Assembly (NCBI GenBank): GCA_025506515.1
Contig: CM046451.1
Span: 51,515,214-51,579,213 of the forward strand
Direction of reading: 5' to 3'
Length of the DNA: 64,000 nucleotides
Origin: Flaveria trinervia
Taxonomy: Eukaryota > Streptophyta > Magnoliopsida > Asterales > Asteraceae
A model generated the notes under the pieces. That model was not told where the DNA came from. It saw only the letters and a program-made list of their open reading frames with translations, and did no database searches. This document shows, in pieces, positions 11,355 to 22,190 of this stretch (its first letter is position 1; each line of letters starts with the position of its first letter). A program made the position numbers and the translations under genes.

Positions 11355-13929
11355 TGTCACACCCTCAAAATCCACATGTGGAGTTTTTACCGCGAGGCGT
11401 GTGAACAAACCAGGATCACAGTCAATAGTTACTCATAACGACTCTATATGCCACATTTAAGATAAAACCAACCAAAGTTCAAACTTTAAAACCATGCAGA
11501 AGCATTTTGTAAGTAAAGACACCCAAAGTATATAAATGCATACTATGCCAAAACACGCGCCAACCCAAAGGATTAAACATTATTAAATAAAAACCAACAA
11601 AGATGTCTTTAAGATAGAGTCTTAGAATGCATGATGAACCCGTGCAGTGCTCCTAATGGCAAGCGAAGTTAAAGACCTGAGAATAGCATACTAAAATGTC
11701 AACACAACGGTTGGTGAATTCAAGAGTTTGCGTTTAACATAAATATTATCAATTGTATAGCATAAGAAGTGCATTGAAATAGATAGCTAGTCTATATTCA
11801 CATGTATTAACAATAGTGATATCATGATCGAAGCTGACTGTGTTTCATTTGTTGCCTCCCATCACGACTTACCAGGTCATTACGAATGTTGTGTATAGGA
11901 CAAAATTGCACCCACTTGACCTCCAGTCTCATGGGTGGGGTCGTCAAACCTAGTAGTAATACCCAAGATTCCCCGCTAGTTACCATTATTAACGATCCGA
12001 ATGTGTGAGAACTTTCCATGGTATTAAGCACTATGTTAAAACATACACAACTTATAATAATAATAAAATAGCATTTTGAGTTTGAGTATGCTACCTCCCC
12101 CAGTAGAAGGTTTATAAAATAAGGGGCATGAACTAACTTGGTGTGTAATGATAGTGAATAAAGAGACTCGTGACAGATGCAAAGACAACCCTTCAAAGGT
12201 TACCTAGAACACACAAGTACATAAGTATGTGTACCCATAGAAACTCAATAATCCAAGATTAACCTATTTGACTCGTTTGACACGTTGGTGACATATTAGT
12301 TGAAATATAGTTTAATCATATATGGTCACTTAACATACAAGAGTGTCATGCAATTTATCCATGTGTATCACATTATCAACCTAGGTTCTACCTAAGTCAT
12401 CATGCCACATTAGATCATCATACACTTATGTAAATCTCAACAATCATTATGCTTATATATATATATAAATACATCACAACACATAATTCATACGCGAAGA
12501 CTATTCATGCACAACATGCCATGTGAAGCCACTTACGAATTCACATCCTAAACCCTGCCAGTCCTACTAAGTAGGGGCCTCAGATTCACACTCGTGTATG
12601 ACAATCATGTCACACTCGCTCATTTAGTTCATTCCAGCCAACATACACATTGACCATCAGTTTCAATCCCAAACACGGTCACCTAATCACTAACCATAAT
12701 TCATCATCATGTATGATCATCAAAATCTATACTTCATATATGATCAAAAAAGCATCCATACAACTCAATTAAACATTCTAACATAGCATACATCATCCAC
12801 AATCATTCTAACATGATCCTAACATCATAAGCATGCCCAAAATCATCTCATCCAAAGTTCTACAAAAATAAAGTTTCCCTTTTGTGAAAGTAACACCCAA
12901 AAGTGTTCTAGCCTCCAATCCAATGATATTTTCATTAATATTATACCTAATAAAGTTCATAACATTCATTCTAACATTTAATCATCTCCAAAACATCCAA
13001 ATTCCCAACATCATACACAAAAGTTTCTACTTTTAGTAAGTCATGATCAACATCACAATTTCATGGATTTTCTTGCACAACTCAATTAAACTAACATCTA
13101 AGCATTACATCTAACATCTTAGCATCATCAAATCATGAATTCCAAGAACAAAAAGTTTCCTCTTATGGCAATATATGAACAAGATGATCAAACCCTAGAT
13201 TTCTTGCACAATCAACATAATCTAGCATTCATACAACCTAACTAACATCATATAATCATCATACAATCATCAATTTCATATAATCATCATCAATTTCAGA
13301 TTAGGGTTCTTCTTAAATCAAAATCTATGAACAACATAACAAAACACACCTTTAAACATGTAGAATCAAGAATTGGACTTGGTAGCACTATGGAACCCTT
13401 GGAACATGATCAAAACTGATTGTTCTTGATGTTTCTTGGCCAAAATCGCAAAGAAAGGGAGTGGGGTGACGGTTGCGGCCGAATGAAGGGTTTGGGGGGT
13501 TTAGGGTTGGGTAATTTTGGTAAGTTTTGATTAAAAAGTATTTACACAATAACCCCTCTAATTTATTTTATAAAAACTATCTTTCTAATACTTTTTAAAT
13601 AATCTAACTATAATTTATAAATATTATTAACCGACAATAATAATCCTAAACATTTACCACAAGTCACATAACACATTGAATATATATATAACACGTTGTC
13701 ATGTTATCACGTAAAATTTATAAAATAAACATATAAAATTCTATAAAATCATGAACCACATAATCGCAACTAATAATCAATATTATTAATTAGATTATTA
13801 CTGTTTATCATGGATTATTAATATTAAGTCCCCAACGTTCAACGACAACTAGTGTGTGCTCATGACACGTGTATGCAAGACCTAACGGAACTTATGGAGT
13901 TTGATAACGGAAAATTACCGGATGTCACA
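11355..13929 (-). repeat. Solo gypsy-type LTR (2,575 bp)
   Basis: It begins TGTCACACCC and ends GGATGTCACA. The flanks ATGCT (11350-11354) and CTGCT (13930-13934) agree at four of five bases. Removing it rejoins Gypsy A gag in register with Gypsy D. No primer site, purine tract or coding domain is inside, so it is a solo LTR left by recombination. By analogy with the Gypsy C LTR ends its sense strand is minus. The family was not otherwise identified. The interior is AT-rich with many CATCATA-type words and no gene. Confidence 0.75.
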
Positions 13930-13934
13930 CTGCT

Positions 13935-14514
13935 ACCCTCGGCTTGGATTATATTGTCCCACTAGCACAGAGCCGAGTCCACAAAAGAATGGGCAGCAAA
14001 CTTTACTTTCTGGTCCTCCCGGCACTCGCTGATATTTAAGACGACTTCCATTTCTCTCACCCATCGGTGAGCAGCAGCAGTAGTTCCGTTACCATCAAAA
14101 GTAGGAAGCTTTGATTGTTGAAACTCCCCATAATTACAGCCTCGTGTCACCTCCTGCACGGGCTCTTCTTCTTCCTCCTTATCATCAGAGAGAACCGTTC
14201 CAGTCTCTGGTTGCTCCCATCCTCCCGAGGACCTATTCCTCTTTTGTGTCTCCCCTTCCCGTACTGCCTTGATAACTTCAGTCACTACAGATGGTAAGAT
14301 AGTCAGTATGACCTCATGAACGTCTTCTACAATAGCCTCCTTTACTGAGGCTCTCAGATTGGCGCTCTCGTCTCCACCCTTTGGATGAGGGGTCTCTGTT
14401 TCTTCGTGAACCACTTTTTCCATTCTAGGTCTTCCTCTCTTAGGTCGCGGCTCAACACCAAGCCCATCACGACCACCACCACGAAAGGCTTTCAAAGATC
14501 TACCACTGGCCATT
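13935..14514 (-). pseudogene. gag: Gypsy A gag N-terminus
   Basis: The reading starts at MASGRSLKAFRGGG (ATG at 14511-14513). It has a basic N-terminus, an acidic stretch (SDDKEEEEEPV), then the core LPTFDGNGTTAAAHRWVREM typical of plant gypsy Gag, ending at HSFVDSALC where the solo LTR interrupts. About 183 codons are open without a stop. The same segment occurs inverted at the start of Gypsy B and directly in Gypsy D. Confidence 0.85.
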
Positions 14515-14849
14515 CACACGCACACTAAAAGATTCAAACACCAACACGGTCATTCAAGGAAATAACTCGATTTATGTCAAGTATAGTAACTCCTTAATTA
14601 CAGTGGCCAGTTGTGATTAGCCACTTACTTTACTCTTCATACCCTAAGCATTACCTATCGTGACTACATTAGTATCTAAATCTACCAGCAGCACATAAAC
14701 CACATAACATGCGCACATAATACCGGTTAATATGACGAAAATACCTGATGGCACGCAGCTACTCAGATTGGCATCCCTTCCCTTTCCGTCCTATTCTCAG
14801 TTTAAGTTAAGGTTTATTTTGAAAATTTACCCATTCCACTTAAACTTTG
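14515..14849 (-). other. Gypsy A 5' leader
   Basis: This 335-bp non-coding leader lies between the primer site and the gag start, read on the minus strand. It matches the leader of Gypsy B (15961-16284) in inverted orientation. No ORF was seen. Confidence 0.75.
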
Positions 14850-14861
14850 GCTCTGATACCA
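14850..14861 (-). other. Gypsy A primer binding site
   Basis: The minus strand reads TGGTATCAGAGC three bases after the LTR end, the initiator-Met-type primer site shared by most elements here. Confidence 0.9.
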
Positions 14862-14864
14862 ACT

Positions 14865-15590
14865 TGTAAGGCCCCATTCCCTGGACGCTTACAGCCGGCA
14901 AATCATTACACATAAATCATATAACTTTATATTTAACATTGATAAAACATCGTAGTGGAAACATAGAAATAACTTTTCATATCATTACAAATGCTTTTGC
15001 AAGTTAATACAATCGTTCATTTCAAAACATCGTTCGTTAGCATTACGATGCAAAAACATTAATCAAAAGAATGTCGTCCAAAAGAGTTGAGTAGCTGCCC
15101 CGTGCCATCCTCAGCAACATTACCTGCCAACTGGAAACACATAAAAGTCAGCATTGTTGAGTGAGTTCTAGTTTTATAATAAAACATACTTTATCTTTCA
15201 TTATAACCATTCTTTACTTTCATGCGATCATACTTCATACATACACATAGATAATATTATTATCACCTTCATCGTTCATTCGTTATCTTCCATTCGTTCA
15301 TACATTCTTACTTTCATTCATTCGTTCATTCATCATTACATCTTTTCTTTCCATCAACCGTGAACTTTACCCTTGAGTCTCCTGAAACTGGACCTAAGCC
15401 TATCATAGACCTTCCATTACGGTGCATAGCACCTCCTCGCCATAGTACCTAAGGTAAAGTTTAGGTGTACCATTGTCATGTGCTATGCCGTTCAGTCCTC
15501 ATGATACTAGAAGTAAGCCTATCATAGACCTTCCATTACGGTGCCCAGCACCTCCTGGCCACAGTTGCTAAGGCAAGCAACAATGGTTCC
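14865..15590 (-). repeat. Gypsy A 5' LTR (right edge uncertain)
   Basis: The LTR edge at 14865 reads TGTAAGGCCCC on the plus strand, that is ...GGGGCCTTACA in sense. It pairs as an inverted repeat with the end of Gypsy B's LTR at 15944. Sequence beyond about 15165 no longer pairs with Gypsy B. Two direct copies of the word CCTATCATAGACCTTCCATT lie near 15397 and 15517. The border with Gypsy B is put near 15590-15645 by loss of similarity only. Confidence 0.6.
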
Positions 15591-15947
15591 ATACAAATGG
15601 TCAATCACAAAGAAAGACCCCGATGTGCGTCCTCCCTCAGCAATGACAAAGAACTCACTCAGCAACGTTGACTTTTAGTTGGCAGGTAATGCTACTGAGG
15701 ATGGCATAGGGTGGCTATTCAGCTCTTTTGGGCGACATCCTTTTTATTGATGGTTTTTCATTGTAATGCGAACGAATGATGTTTTGAAATGAACACTTGT
15801 ATTAACTTGCAAAAGCATTTTTAATGATATGAAAAGTTATTTTTATGTTTCCGCTGCAATGTTTTATTAATGTTAAATGTAAAGTTATAAGTTTTATGTG
15901 CAATGATTTACTAGCTGTATGCGTATCGGGAACGGGGCCTTACAAGT

Positions 15948-15960
15948 TGGTATCAGAGCC
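15948..15960 (+). other. Gypsy B primer binding site
   Basis: TGGTATCAGAGCC lies three bases after the LTR end (CCTTACA, 15944). Confidence 0.9.
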
Positions 15961-16284
15961 AAAGTTTAAGTGAAACGAGTAAATTTAAAAATATAAACTA
16001 AAAGTGGGACGAAAAAGGAAGGAATGCCAGTCTGTGTAGCTACGTGCCATCAGGTATTTTCGTAATGTTAACCGGTATTACGTGCGCATGTTATGTGGTT
16101 TATGTGTTATTTGTAGATTTAAATACTGATGTAGTCAAGATAGGTAATGCTTGGGGTATGAAGAGTAAAGTAAGTGGCTAATCACAACTAGCCTCTATAA
16201 TTAGGGACTTACTATACTTGACATAAACTAACCGGTTTCCTTGAATGACCGTGTTGGTGTTTGAATCTTTCAGTGTGCGTGTGA

Positions 16285-16675
16285 ATGGCCGGTGGTAGAT
16301 CTTCGAAAGCTTCATGAGGTGGAGGTTGTGGTGATGGAATGCGACCTAAACTTGGAAGGCCTAGAGTTGAGAAAGTGGTTCATGAAGAACCAGAGACCCC
16401 CCATCTGGAGGTCGGTGACGAGTGTGCAAACATAAGGGCCTCGGTGAAAGAGGCTATGGTTGAAGAAGTGCATCAAGTCATGCTTACAATCTTACTGTCT
16501 GTAGTGACTGAAGTGATTAAAGCTGTATGGAAGGGGGAGAGGAAAGAAAGAAGTAGGCCTATGGGTGAAAGGAGACAGCCCGAGACTGATACAATCTTGT
16601 CTGACGACGAAGGAAAAGATGAAGAAGAAGAGCCTGCGCCGAAGGCGGCACGAGGCTGTAACTGCGCCGAATCGG
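16285..16675 (+). pseudogene. gag: Gypsy B gag N-terminal fragment
   Basis: The ATG at 16285 opens MAGGRSSKAS followed by a TGA. The frame then continues (16339-16675) with basic and acidic stretches matching Gypsy A (KVVHEEPETPHLEVGDE, LLSVVTEVIKAV). It stops near NCAESG, where RT sequence begins abruptly. The capsid and zinc-knuckle parts are deleted. Confidence 0.8.
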
Positions 16676-17237
16676 GTGTGTCGGCCGATGTTGGATAAAT
16701 CAGTGATTGTGTTTATTGATGATATTTTAATTTATTCAAAGAGCGAGATAGAGCATGCCGATCATATTCGGGAGGTTCTTGAGACGTTGAGAAATGAAAA
16801 CTTGTACGCCAAGTTCTCCAAGTGCGCGTTCTGGTTGCACGAGGTTCAAATCTTGGGTCATGTAGTGAATTCTAATGGGACTATGGTGGACCCGGAAAAG
16901 GTGGAGGTAGTGATGCAATGGAAGTCTCCAAAGACACCATCCGAGATTCGTAGTTTCTTGGGTTTGGCGGGCTACTACAGAAAATTCATCCAAGACTTTT
17001 CCAAGATCACTTCTCCACTAACTAAGTTGACCTGGAAGGATGTGAATTGTACGGGGAAAACTCAAGAGAAGGCGTTTGTAGAATTAAAGGCGAGATTGAA
17101 TCAAGCTTTTGTTCTGTCATTACCTGATGGAAGTGAAGATCTGGTGGTTTATTCTTGTAACACACGACCCCTCACATCAACAATATTGACCACTTTGCCC
17201 ACGAGGAGCTCACAGATTTGCTTTTGGTTGCCCGGGT

Positions 17238-17310
17238 GAAAACTTCCCAAGGAGGTCACCCATCCCTAGATTGCTCCCACCTGAGCATGCTTAACTGTGG
17301 AGTTCTCTTC
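17238..17310 (-). ncRNA. 5S rRNA-derived segment in left Cassandra LTR
   Basis: On the minus strand the 5S internal promoter elements are recognisable: Box A as AGTTAAGCATGCTC (17283-17296) and Box C as GGATGGGTGACC (17254-17265). One Box A base differs from the right copy (AGTTAAGCGTGCTC). The segment covers only part of 5S rRNA and is not a ribosomal gene. In the family this part is reported to be transcribed by RNA polymerase III. Confidence 0.85.
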
Positions 17311-17612
17311 TCATCCATAACCAATACGCCCAAAACGTGTTGTTGATATTATAGGCTAGACATTCCTTATGAACCAGGAATCTCCTGTCCATAGCCGATG
17401 TGGGATATGTGTAGGGTGTCACAGCACCCCATGTTTGGACTCATCTTTCTTGATGAGCCCGAGAAGTCACCATCCTTGGTGAGGTATGTCCCACACCCTA
17501 AACGACACAGGAGTAGCTCTGATACCATTCTGTAACACCCGGCCCCCCACATCAACAATATTGTCCGCTTTTCCCACGAGGAGCTCACGGATTTGCTTTT
17601 GGTTGCCCGGGT

Positions 17613-17685
17613 GAAAACTTCGCAGGGAGGTCACCCATCCCAGGATTGCTTCCACCTGAGCACGCTTAACTGTGGAGTTATCCTC
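17613..17685 (-). ncRNA. 5S rRNA-derived segment in right Cassandra LTR
   Basis: On the minus strand Box A reads AGTTAAGCGTGCTC (17658-17671) and Box C reads GGATGGGTGACC (17629-17640), both matching the plant 5S consensus. It lies in the 5' LTR in element sense, so it could drive a Pol III transcript of the element. Confidence 0.85.
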
Positions 17686-18248
17686 TCATCCATAGCCAAT
17701 ACGCCCAAAACGCGTTGTTGATATTATAGGCAGACATCCTTATGAACCAGGAATATCTCCTGTCCATATCCGATGTGAGATATGTGTAGGGTGTCACAAT
17801 TCTGATGCTTCCTACTCGGGGTTGGGGTGTGTGTTGATTCAGGGAGGAAAAGTTACAGACTATGCATCGTGAAGGTTAAAGGTTCATGAGGTGAATTACC
17901 CTGCTCATGACTTGGAGCTAGCAGTTGTGGTCTTTGCGTTAAAGATTTGGAGGCACTATCTTTACGGGATGAAGTGCACAATATTCACCGACCATAAGAG
18001 CTTGAAGCACTTCTTTGAGCAGAAAGATTTAAACATGAGGCAGAGGAGATGGTTGGAGCTTATAAAGGGTTATGACTGCAAGATCCATTACCATCCGGGC
18101 AAAGCCAACGTGGTGGCGGATGCCCTTAGTCGAAAAGAAAGGCTCGAGCCGATTCGAGTAAAAGCTTACCAGATGATCATGACCTATGATGTGATAAAGT
18201 AAGTTATAGAGTTTCAAGATAAGGAACAATAAAGATTAATGAAGAGGC

Positions 18249-18992
18249 TGATGCAACCTAAACCTCCAATGTCTATCCTGCATGTTGCACAAGTGCTATG
18301 AAGAAGAATGCTTAGGAAGTTTCACACATACAACAGAATTATTCTAAGTGTGAAATCTTCCAAAGCCAAGACCAATATCTTCCATAGCCAAATATGAAGT
18401 CTTCCGAAGCTTCAACTCATCAAGACATATTTCTTCCAAAGACTTTTAACACATGCTTTATCTTATGTACTTTTCCATAAAGTTGGACACCTTTTCACTG
18501 CACCTCTGTAAGGTCAACAACTTACATGAGTTGGTGAAAAGGTCCATGATTTTTGGTAACTGTACATTGAGGTCTTAAGTCTGTAACTTTCTACTTCATG
18601 TACTTTATCGTTTTTGTAATAGATAAGGATATGAGCTATGGCATGTCATAGTCACTAGTCAAAAGGCAATCTGCCTTTTGACTCTACAATTGATTTTGTT
18701 TGTGTCTAGTCAATTGTATCCAGTTGTCTTTTAAAGTATAGTCGGTTGTAGGATGTAGTATAAGTATCTCATGTTCTTGTATCTTTCTATTATGCTTTGT
18801 AACACTTGTAATAGAACTTAGAGAAAGCAATATACTGCATTCTTGAAAACCATATACTTGTGTTCAGTCACTTACATTACTTGTGTTCTTAGTATCTTAT
18901 TATGGTTAATCCAGTCTTACTGTTTGATTAAGTTTTAGTTAATCTCCTCTTTGTGTTGTTGTGTTGTAATTGACCCCTTCACCAGCCCTGCA
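18249..18992 (+). repeat. Copia II 5' LTR (left edge 18249 or 18283)
   Basis: The right edge is firm: CCAGCCCTGCA followed by TTTGGTATCAGAGC. The left edge is chosen at TGATGCAACC, where Gypsy B similarity fades; TGTTGCAC at 18283 is an alternative. A motif CTTCCGAAGC lies at 18401-18410. No second LTR was available to check the ends. Confidence 0.65.
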
Positions 18993-18994
18993 TT

Positions 18995-19006
18995 TGGTAT
19001 CAGAGC
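18995..19006 (+). other. Copia II primer binding site
   Basis: TGGTATCAGAGC lies two bases after the LTR end. Confidence 0.9.
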
Positions 19007-19076
19007 TCTTCAGGCTCTTGATATATGATCACACCATCTTAAGATCCCTCACGCACACAAATACTAAACTTTTCAA

Positions 19077-20857
19077 ATGGCAACCATTTCAAAGACTGAT
19101 ATGGAAACTGGAACCATGAACAAGTCCCCACTGATCACTCTTGATTAGTTTGATTCGTGGTATTTAAGAATAGAAGGTTTCATCAGGTCTCTTGATTTAA
19201 GAATGTGGGAGTCTAGTGAAAATGGACCTTTCATACCTAGCACCCCTTCTACTACTGGTGCTGGTATGATCCCCAAGGATGTGGCTAACTACTCTGATGA
19301 AGATAGGAAGAGAGTAGAAACTGATAGAAAAGCCATGATAACCCTTCAAACTGCCCTTCCAAACTCTATGTATAGAGGTTTCAAGAAGTACAAAACAACC
19401 AAGCAACTATGGGATGCACTGAAACTGATGTATGAGGGTTCCTCTGAAGCCAAGGAGAACAAGAAGGATCTCTTGAAGCAGTAGTTTGAAAACTTCACCT
19501 TTAAAATAGGTGAAACCATGACTCATCAATACTTGAGGTATGTTGAGATTGTGGATACCCTTGTGGATGGAGGAGTTTCTCTTGAGAACAGAGACATTGT
19601 AAGGAAGTTCATGTCCTCACTTCCTAGGCAGTGGACACACTACTGTGTGGTGATCAAGAGGACTGAAAATCTCAAAACTCTCACTCTTACAGAGTTATAT
19701 GGGATTCTCAGTGGCTACCAGATGGAGATGAACATGCAAGGTTCATCTGGCAACTCCAACAATCAAATGGGTTCAGCCCTGCACGTGGTTGAAAGGGATA
19801 GCATAGAACCCCAACATTATCTCATATGCTACCCTGATAACTCACCAAAGGGTCCTTTCATCACCTTCCCAAAGACACATTGGGATAACTACACTCAAGG
19901 AAGCCCATTCCAAGAGACAAGCTCTTCTCAAGCTTTTGTGTCTTCTGTTGAAAGTTGTGGCAACTCTCTTTTCACTCTTAAAGACCTAGACTGTATTCAT
20001 CCAAATGATCTGGAATGCATAGAAATAGTCCAGCAGATGGCTCTTCTAACTCACAGAGCCAAGAAGTTCTATAAGAGGACTGGAAGGACGTTTCCAAGCA
20101 ATGCAACCAGTGGAAAGTTTGGCATGGACAAAGGCAAAGTCAAGTGTTACAACTGTAACTTGATGGGCCACTTTGCAAAAGAGTGTAAGGCACCTAAAAC
20201 AAGTGGTGGCCAAACACAGTCCATACCCAACTACACTGACAAAGCTCTCCAGAATAAGAAGTCAAAGTAGCAGGTTGTTGTTGCTGTTAAAGAAGGAGGC
20301 TTTGATGGTAGCTTTCAGGTGGAAGATGCTTCTATTAACCAAGCATTGATGGCAGAACATGATGAAGCCAAGGTATTGGAACATCTCTGTACTCCTGAAT
20401 GCATTGCTAAAGTGAATAGATACAGGTCCTATAACTGGGAGATAAGATCTGATCTTTAGTCCTTAAACATTTTAAAACATGATTTTAGAAAGTCTGAAAA
20501 TGATTATAAACTAAAGATAGAGGACCTTGAGAAAACCATTTCAGTTCTAAAACATGAACACACAGATTTTATGACTCAAATCAAAGATCTTATAACCAAG
20601 CTGACTGAGTGCCAGGCTGAGCTTGTGATCAGCAAAGCCAGGGCAGAAAAGAGTGTTCTTGAAGAAGAGACCTTCAAGAACACGATATCCTCATCCCTGC
20701 ACAACAAGGTATGCTATCAAAACAGTCAGAGACTAGGGTCCAATGAGATAGCTCCTCCACACACAATCTTGTCTGTAAGATCTCCTAGGTGTGGAACTTG
20801 TGAAGATGAGCTTCCGATCATAGTTCCTATGAGTACAGAGGATGAAGAAGAGATAGT
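19077..20857 (+). pseudogene. gag: Copia II gag, first part
   Basis: The ATG at 19077 opens the frame. A TAG near 19144 and another at 19482-19484 interrupt it. The core reads LQTALPNSMYRGFKKYKTTKQLWDAL, then MSSLPRQWTHYCVVIKRTENL. An intact zinc knuckle, CYNCNLMGHFAKEC, lies near 20147-20188. A coiled-coil-like stretch follows (20460-20660), and then Gypsy C interrupts after TEDEEEIV. Gag would package the element RNA. Confidence 0.85.
20853..20857 (+). repeat. Target duplication ATAGT, left copy (Gypsy C)
   Basis: It matches 31175-31179 exactly. It shows that Gypsy C inserted as one unit into Copia II gag. Confidence 0.95.
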
Positions 20858-22098
20858 TGTCACACCCCAACCTTGACCGCGGAAACGTCAAGGAGTGAGA
20901 GTTAAGATCGTTCACAGCCACATAACGCTATTAAATAATCCAAATATAATTTAAACATAAGTTTCAATTGTCACATTACAAACATAAGTTTCAAAGAAAA
21001 TAAAAGCATAACATAGAATGTAACAATCATTCTATTTTATTTATTAATCTAGGTCCATTCCTAGATTGTGCAAGCTTCAATGTGTAGGAATCAAACTTGG
21101 GCATTTCCTGAAACATGTTAAAAATAAAAAGTCAACATAAAAATGTTGGTGAGCATTCCATAGTTTTCAATACATAAGTATATAAAAGATGGCAATTCAA
21201 GTCATAAGTTAGTGAATATAGTGATTAGGGATGCTATGGTCCATGCAACAATCAAACCTTGACAATGTTTTACAAGTCTCAAACGTTAAAAGTATATACG
21301 ATCAGCTAAGTGTACTTGGATCAACCAAGCAGGCTTGTCTTACCCATAGATCTATGACTTCGCTGGGCTAGCAATAGTTAATGATTGTACATATAACGCC
21401 ATAACATGGTAATCACAAAAGTTCAACTAACCACAACTTAACATGATGTATTGCCATAAAGTTTACAAGTCTCAAATAAGTTTACAGTGCAAAGTATAAT
21501 TAACATGTTTCACCCCAAAGTGTGAAAGTATAAAAAGGGGGTAGAATACTCACTTGATCAAATAGTATATATTTGATGATTAATATGAATAATAATAAGC
21601 AACGATTCAACGTAATCTTTCACAATGCACCTAAAAAAAATATATATTTACAAGGTTACAATTAATAATCTATTTAATGGTTAAACGAGACTAGGGTTTC
21701 AATTTGGTATTTGAGGGTCTTATAATTTGATGACGTTGGTTAGCGAAATCATATATATGTTTTAGTCCAAGAAAAATGTCATGTATCAAATTTTTAAGGA
21801 ATTAAATCCTTTATAATAATTTGTGAAGGTTAATTATAAAATATATAAATTCTATAATTATCATGATTAATCCATAATTGTATAGTGTCCAAATAATTAA
21901 ATGATTTATCAATATTATATAAAGTCTAATTTTAAAAATATACTTTGCTAATTTTATTTTATAAGAAAATTGTTAAGGTGGTTAAAGTGATAAATTTATA
22001 GAAAATAATAGGATAGCTTTAAAATAACAAAATTTACAAAACATTTTTATTATAGTTTTCAGAAAATTTTAAATACTTTTTTAAAGGCTGAAAAGCCC

Positions 22099-22190
22099 AA
22101 AAAAATTATATTGGAGGTCGCCGGGTTCGAACCGGGACCTCTCGTACACGAAGTGAGTGGGTAACCAGTGAACCAAGGCTCTCAGCCGCG
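22099..22190 (-). ncRNA. tRNA-like Pol III unit in Gypsy C left LTR (putative)
   Basis: The minus strand carries an A-box-like TTGGTTCACTGG (22165-22176), a B box GGTTCGAACC (22124-22133) and a run of seven Ts (22099-22105) shortly downstream. The spacing suits a tRNA-type promoter. One C is missing beside the B box compared with the right LTR. A full cloverleaf is not convincing; the B-box region instead forms a hairpin (GAGGTC..GACCTC). It could be a tRNA-derived SINE fixed in the LTR. Confidence 0.55.

Larger units (their letters stand above)
9464..15590 (-). mobile_element. Gypsy A: minus-strand Ty3/gypsy relic broken by three insertions
   Basis: Reading right to left there is a 5' LTR (from 14865), a primer site (14850-14861), gag N-terminus (13935-14514), gag middle (11001-11354), gag zinc knuckles and protease (9464-10050), then the Copia I array. 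The pieces align in order to Gypsy D gag, so they are one element interrupted by a Copia solo LTR, a gypsy solo LTR and the Copia I array. RT and the rest would lie left of the window. The right edge of the LTR is uncertain. Confidence 0.8.
14510..16300. repeat. Large inverted repeat formed by Gypsy A and Gypsy B 5' ends
   Basis: About 14510-15165 (LTR end, primer site, leader, gag start of A) is the diverged reverse complement of about 15648-16300 of B, with roughly 480 bp between. Landmarks are GCTCTGATACCA (14850) against TGGTATCAGAGC (15948), and the two gag starts. The arms continue into gag with more gaps. A read-through transcript could fold into a long hairpin. Confidence 0.8.
17156..17798 (-). 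mobile_element. Cassandra TRIM with 5S rRNA-derived LTRs, complete
   Basis: The element is 643 bp, with two LTRs of exactly 268 bp (17156-17423 and 17531-17798) around a 107-bp internal region. The target duplication ATTCT is at 17151-17155 and 17799-17803. The primer site (minus strand TGGTATCAGAGC, 17516-17527) adjoins the right LTR, so sense is minus. Both LTRs contain 5S rRNA sequence, the defining trait of Cassandra. It encodes no protein and must be mobilised in trans. The insertion splits Gypsy B RNase H and is later than that element. Confidence 0.95.
15600..18248 (+). mobile_element. Gypsy B: internally deleted plus-strand gypsy relic
   Basis: It contains a partial 5' LTR (about 15600-15944), a primer site (15948-15960), a leader, the gag N-terminus (16285-16675), then directly the RT active-site region onward (16676-18248). 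Alignment to Gypsy D shows that gag C-terminus, protease and the first half of RT are missing. Cassandra sits in the RNase H region. The element stops where Copia II begins, so integrase and the 3' LTR are absent here. Confidence 0.8.
16676..18248 (+). pseudogene. pol: Gypsy B RT C-terminus and RNase H, split by Cassandra
   Basis: The part at 16680-17155 includes the RT active site VFIDDILIYSKSEIEHADHI, then FLGLAGYYRKFIQDFSKI and the start of RNase H. After Cassandra it resumes at 17804 with ASYSG-type sequence and continues through VHEVNYPAHDLELAVVVFAL, TIFTDHKSLKHFFEQKDLNM and YHPGKANVVADALSRKE (near 18087-18143). Removing Cassandra plus one TSD copy rejoins the frame as in Gypsy D. A few stops remain. 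Integrase is missing because Copia II follows. Confidence 0.85.

Noticed and set aside
11822..12196. Minus-strand 124-codon ORF between gag fragments
   Set aside because: It lies inside a solo LTR, has no recognisable domain and shows no coding pattern.
17367..17655. Minus-strand ORFs in the Cassandra region
   Set aside because: Cassandra is non-coding; these frames run through LTR and 5S-derived sequence.
17238..17685. Functional 5S rRNA genes
   Set aside because: Only part of 5S is present, in two copies exactly matching the LTR pair of a TRIM.
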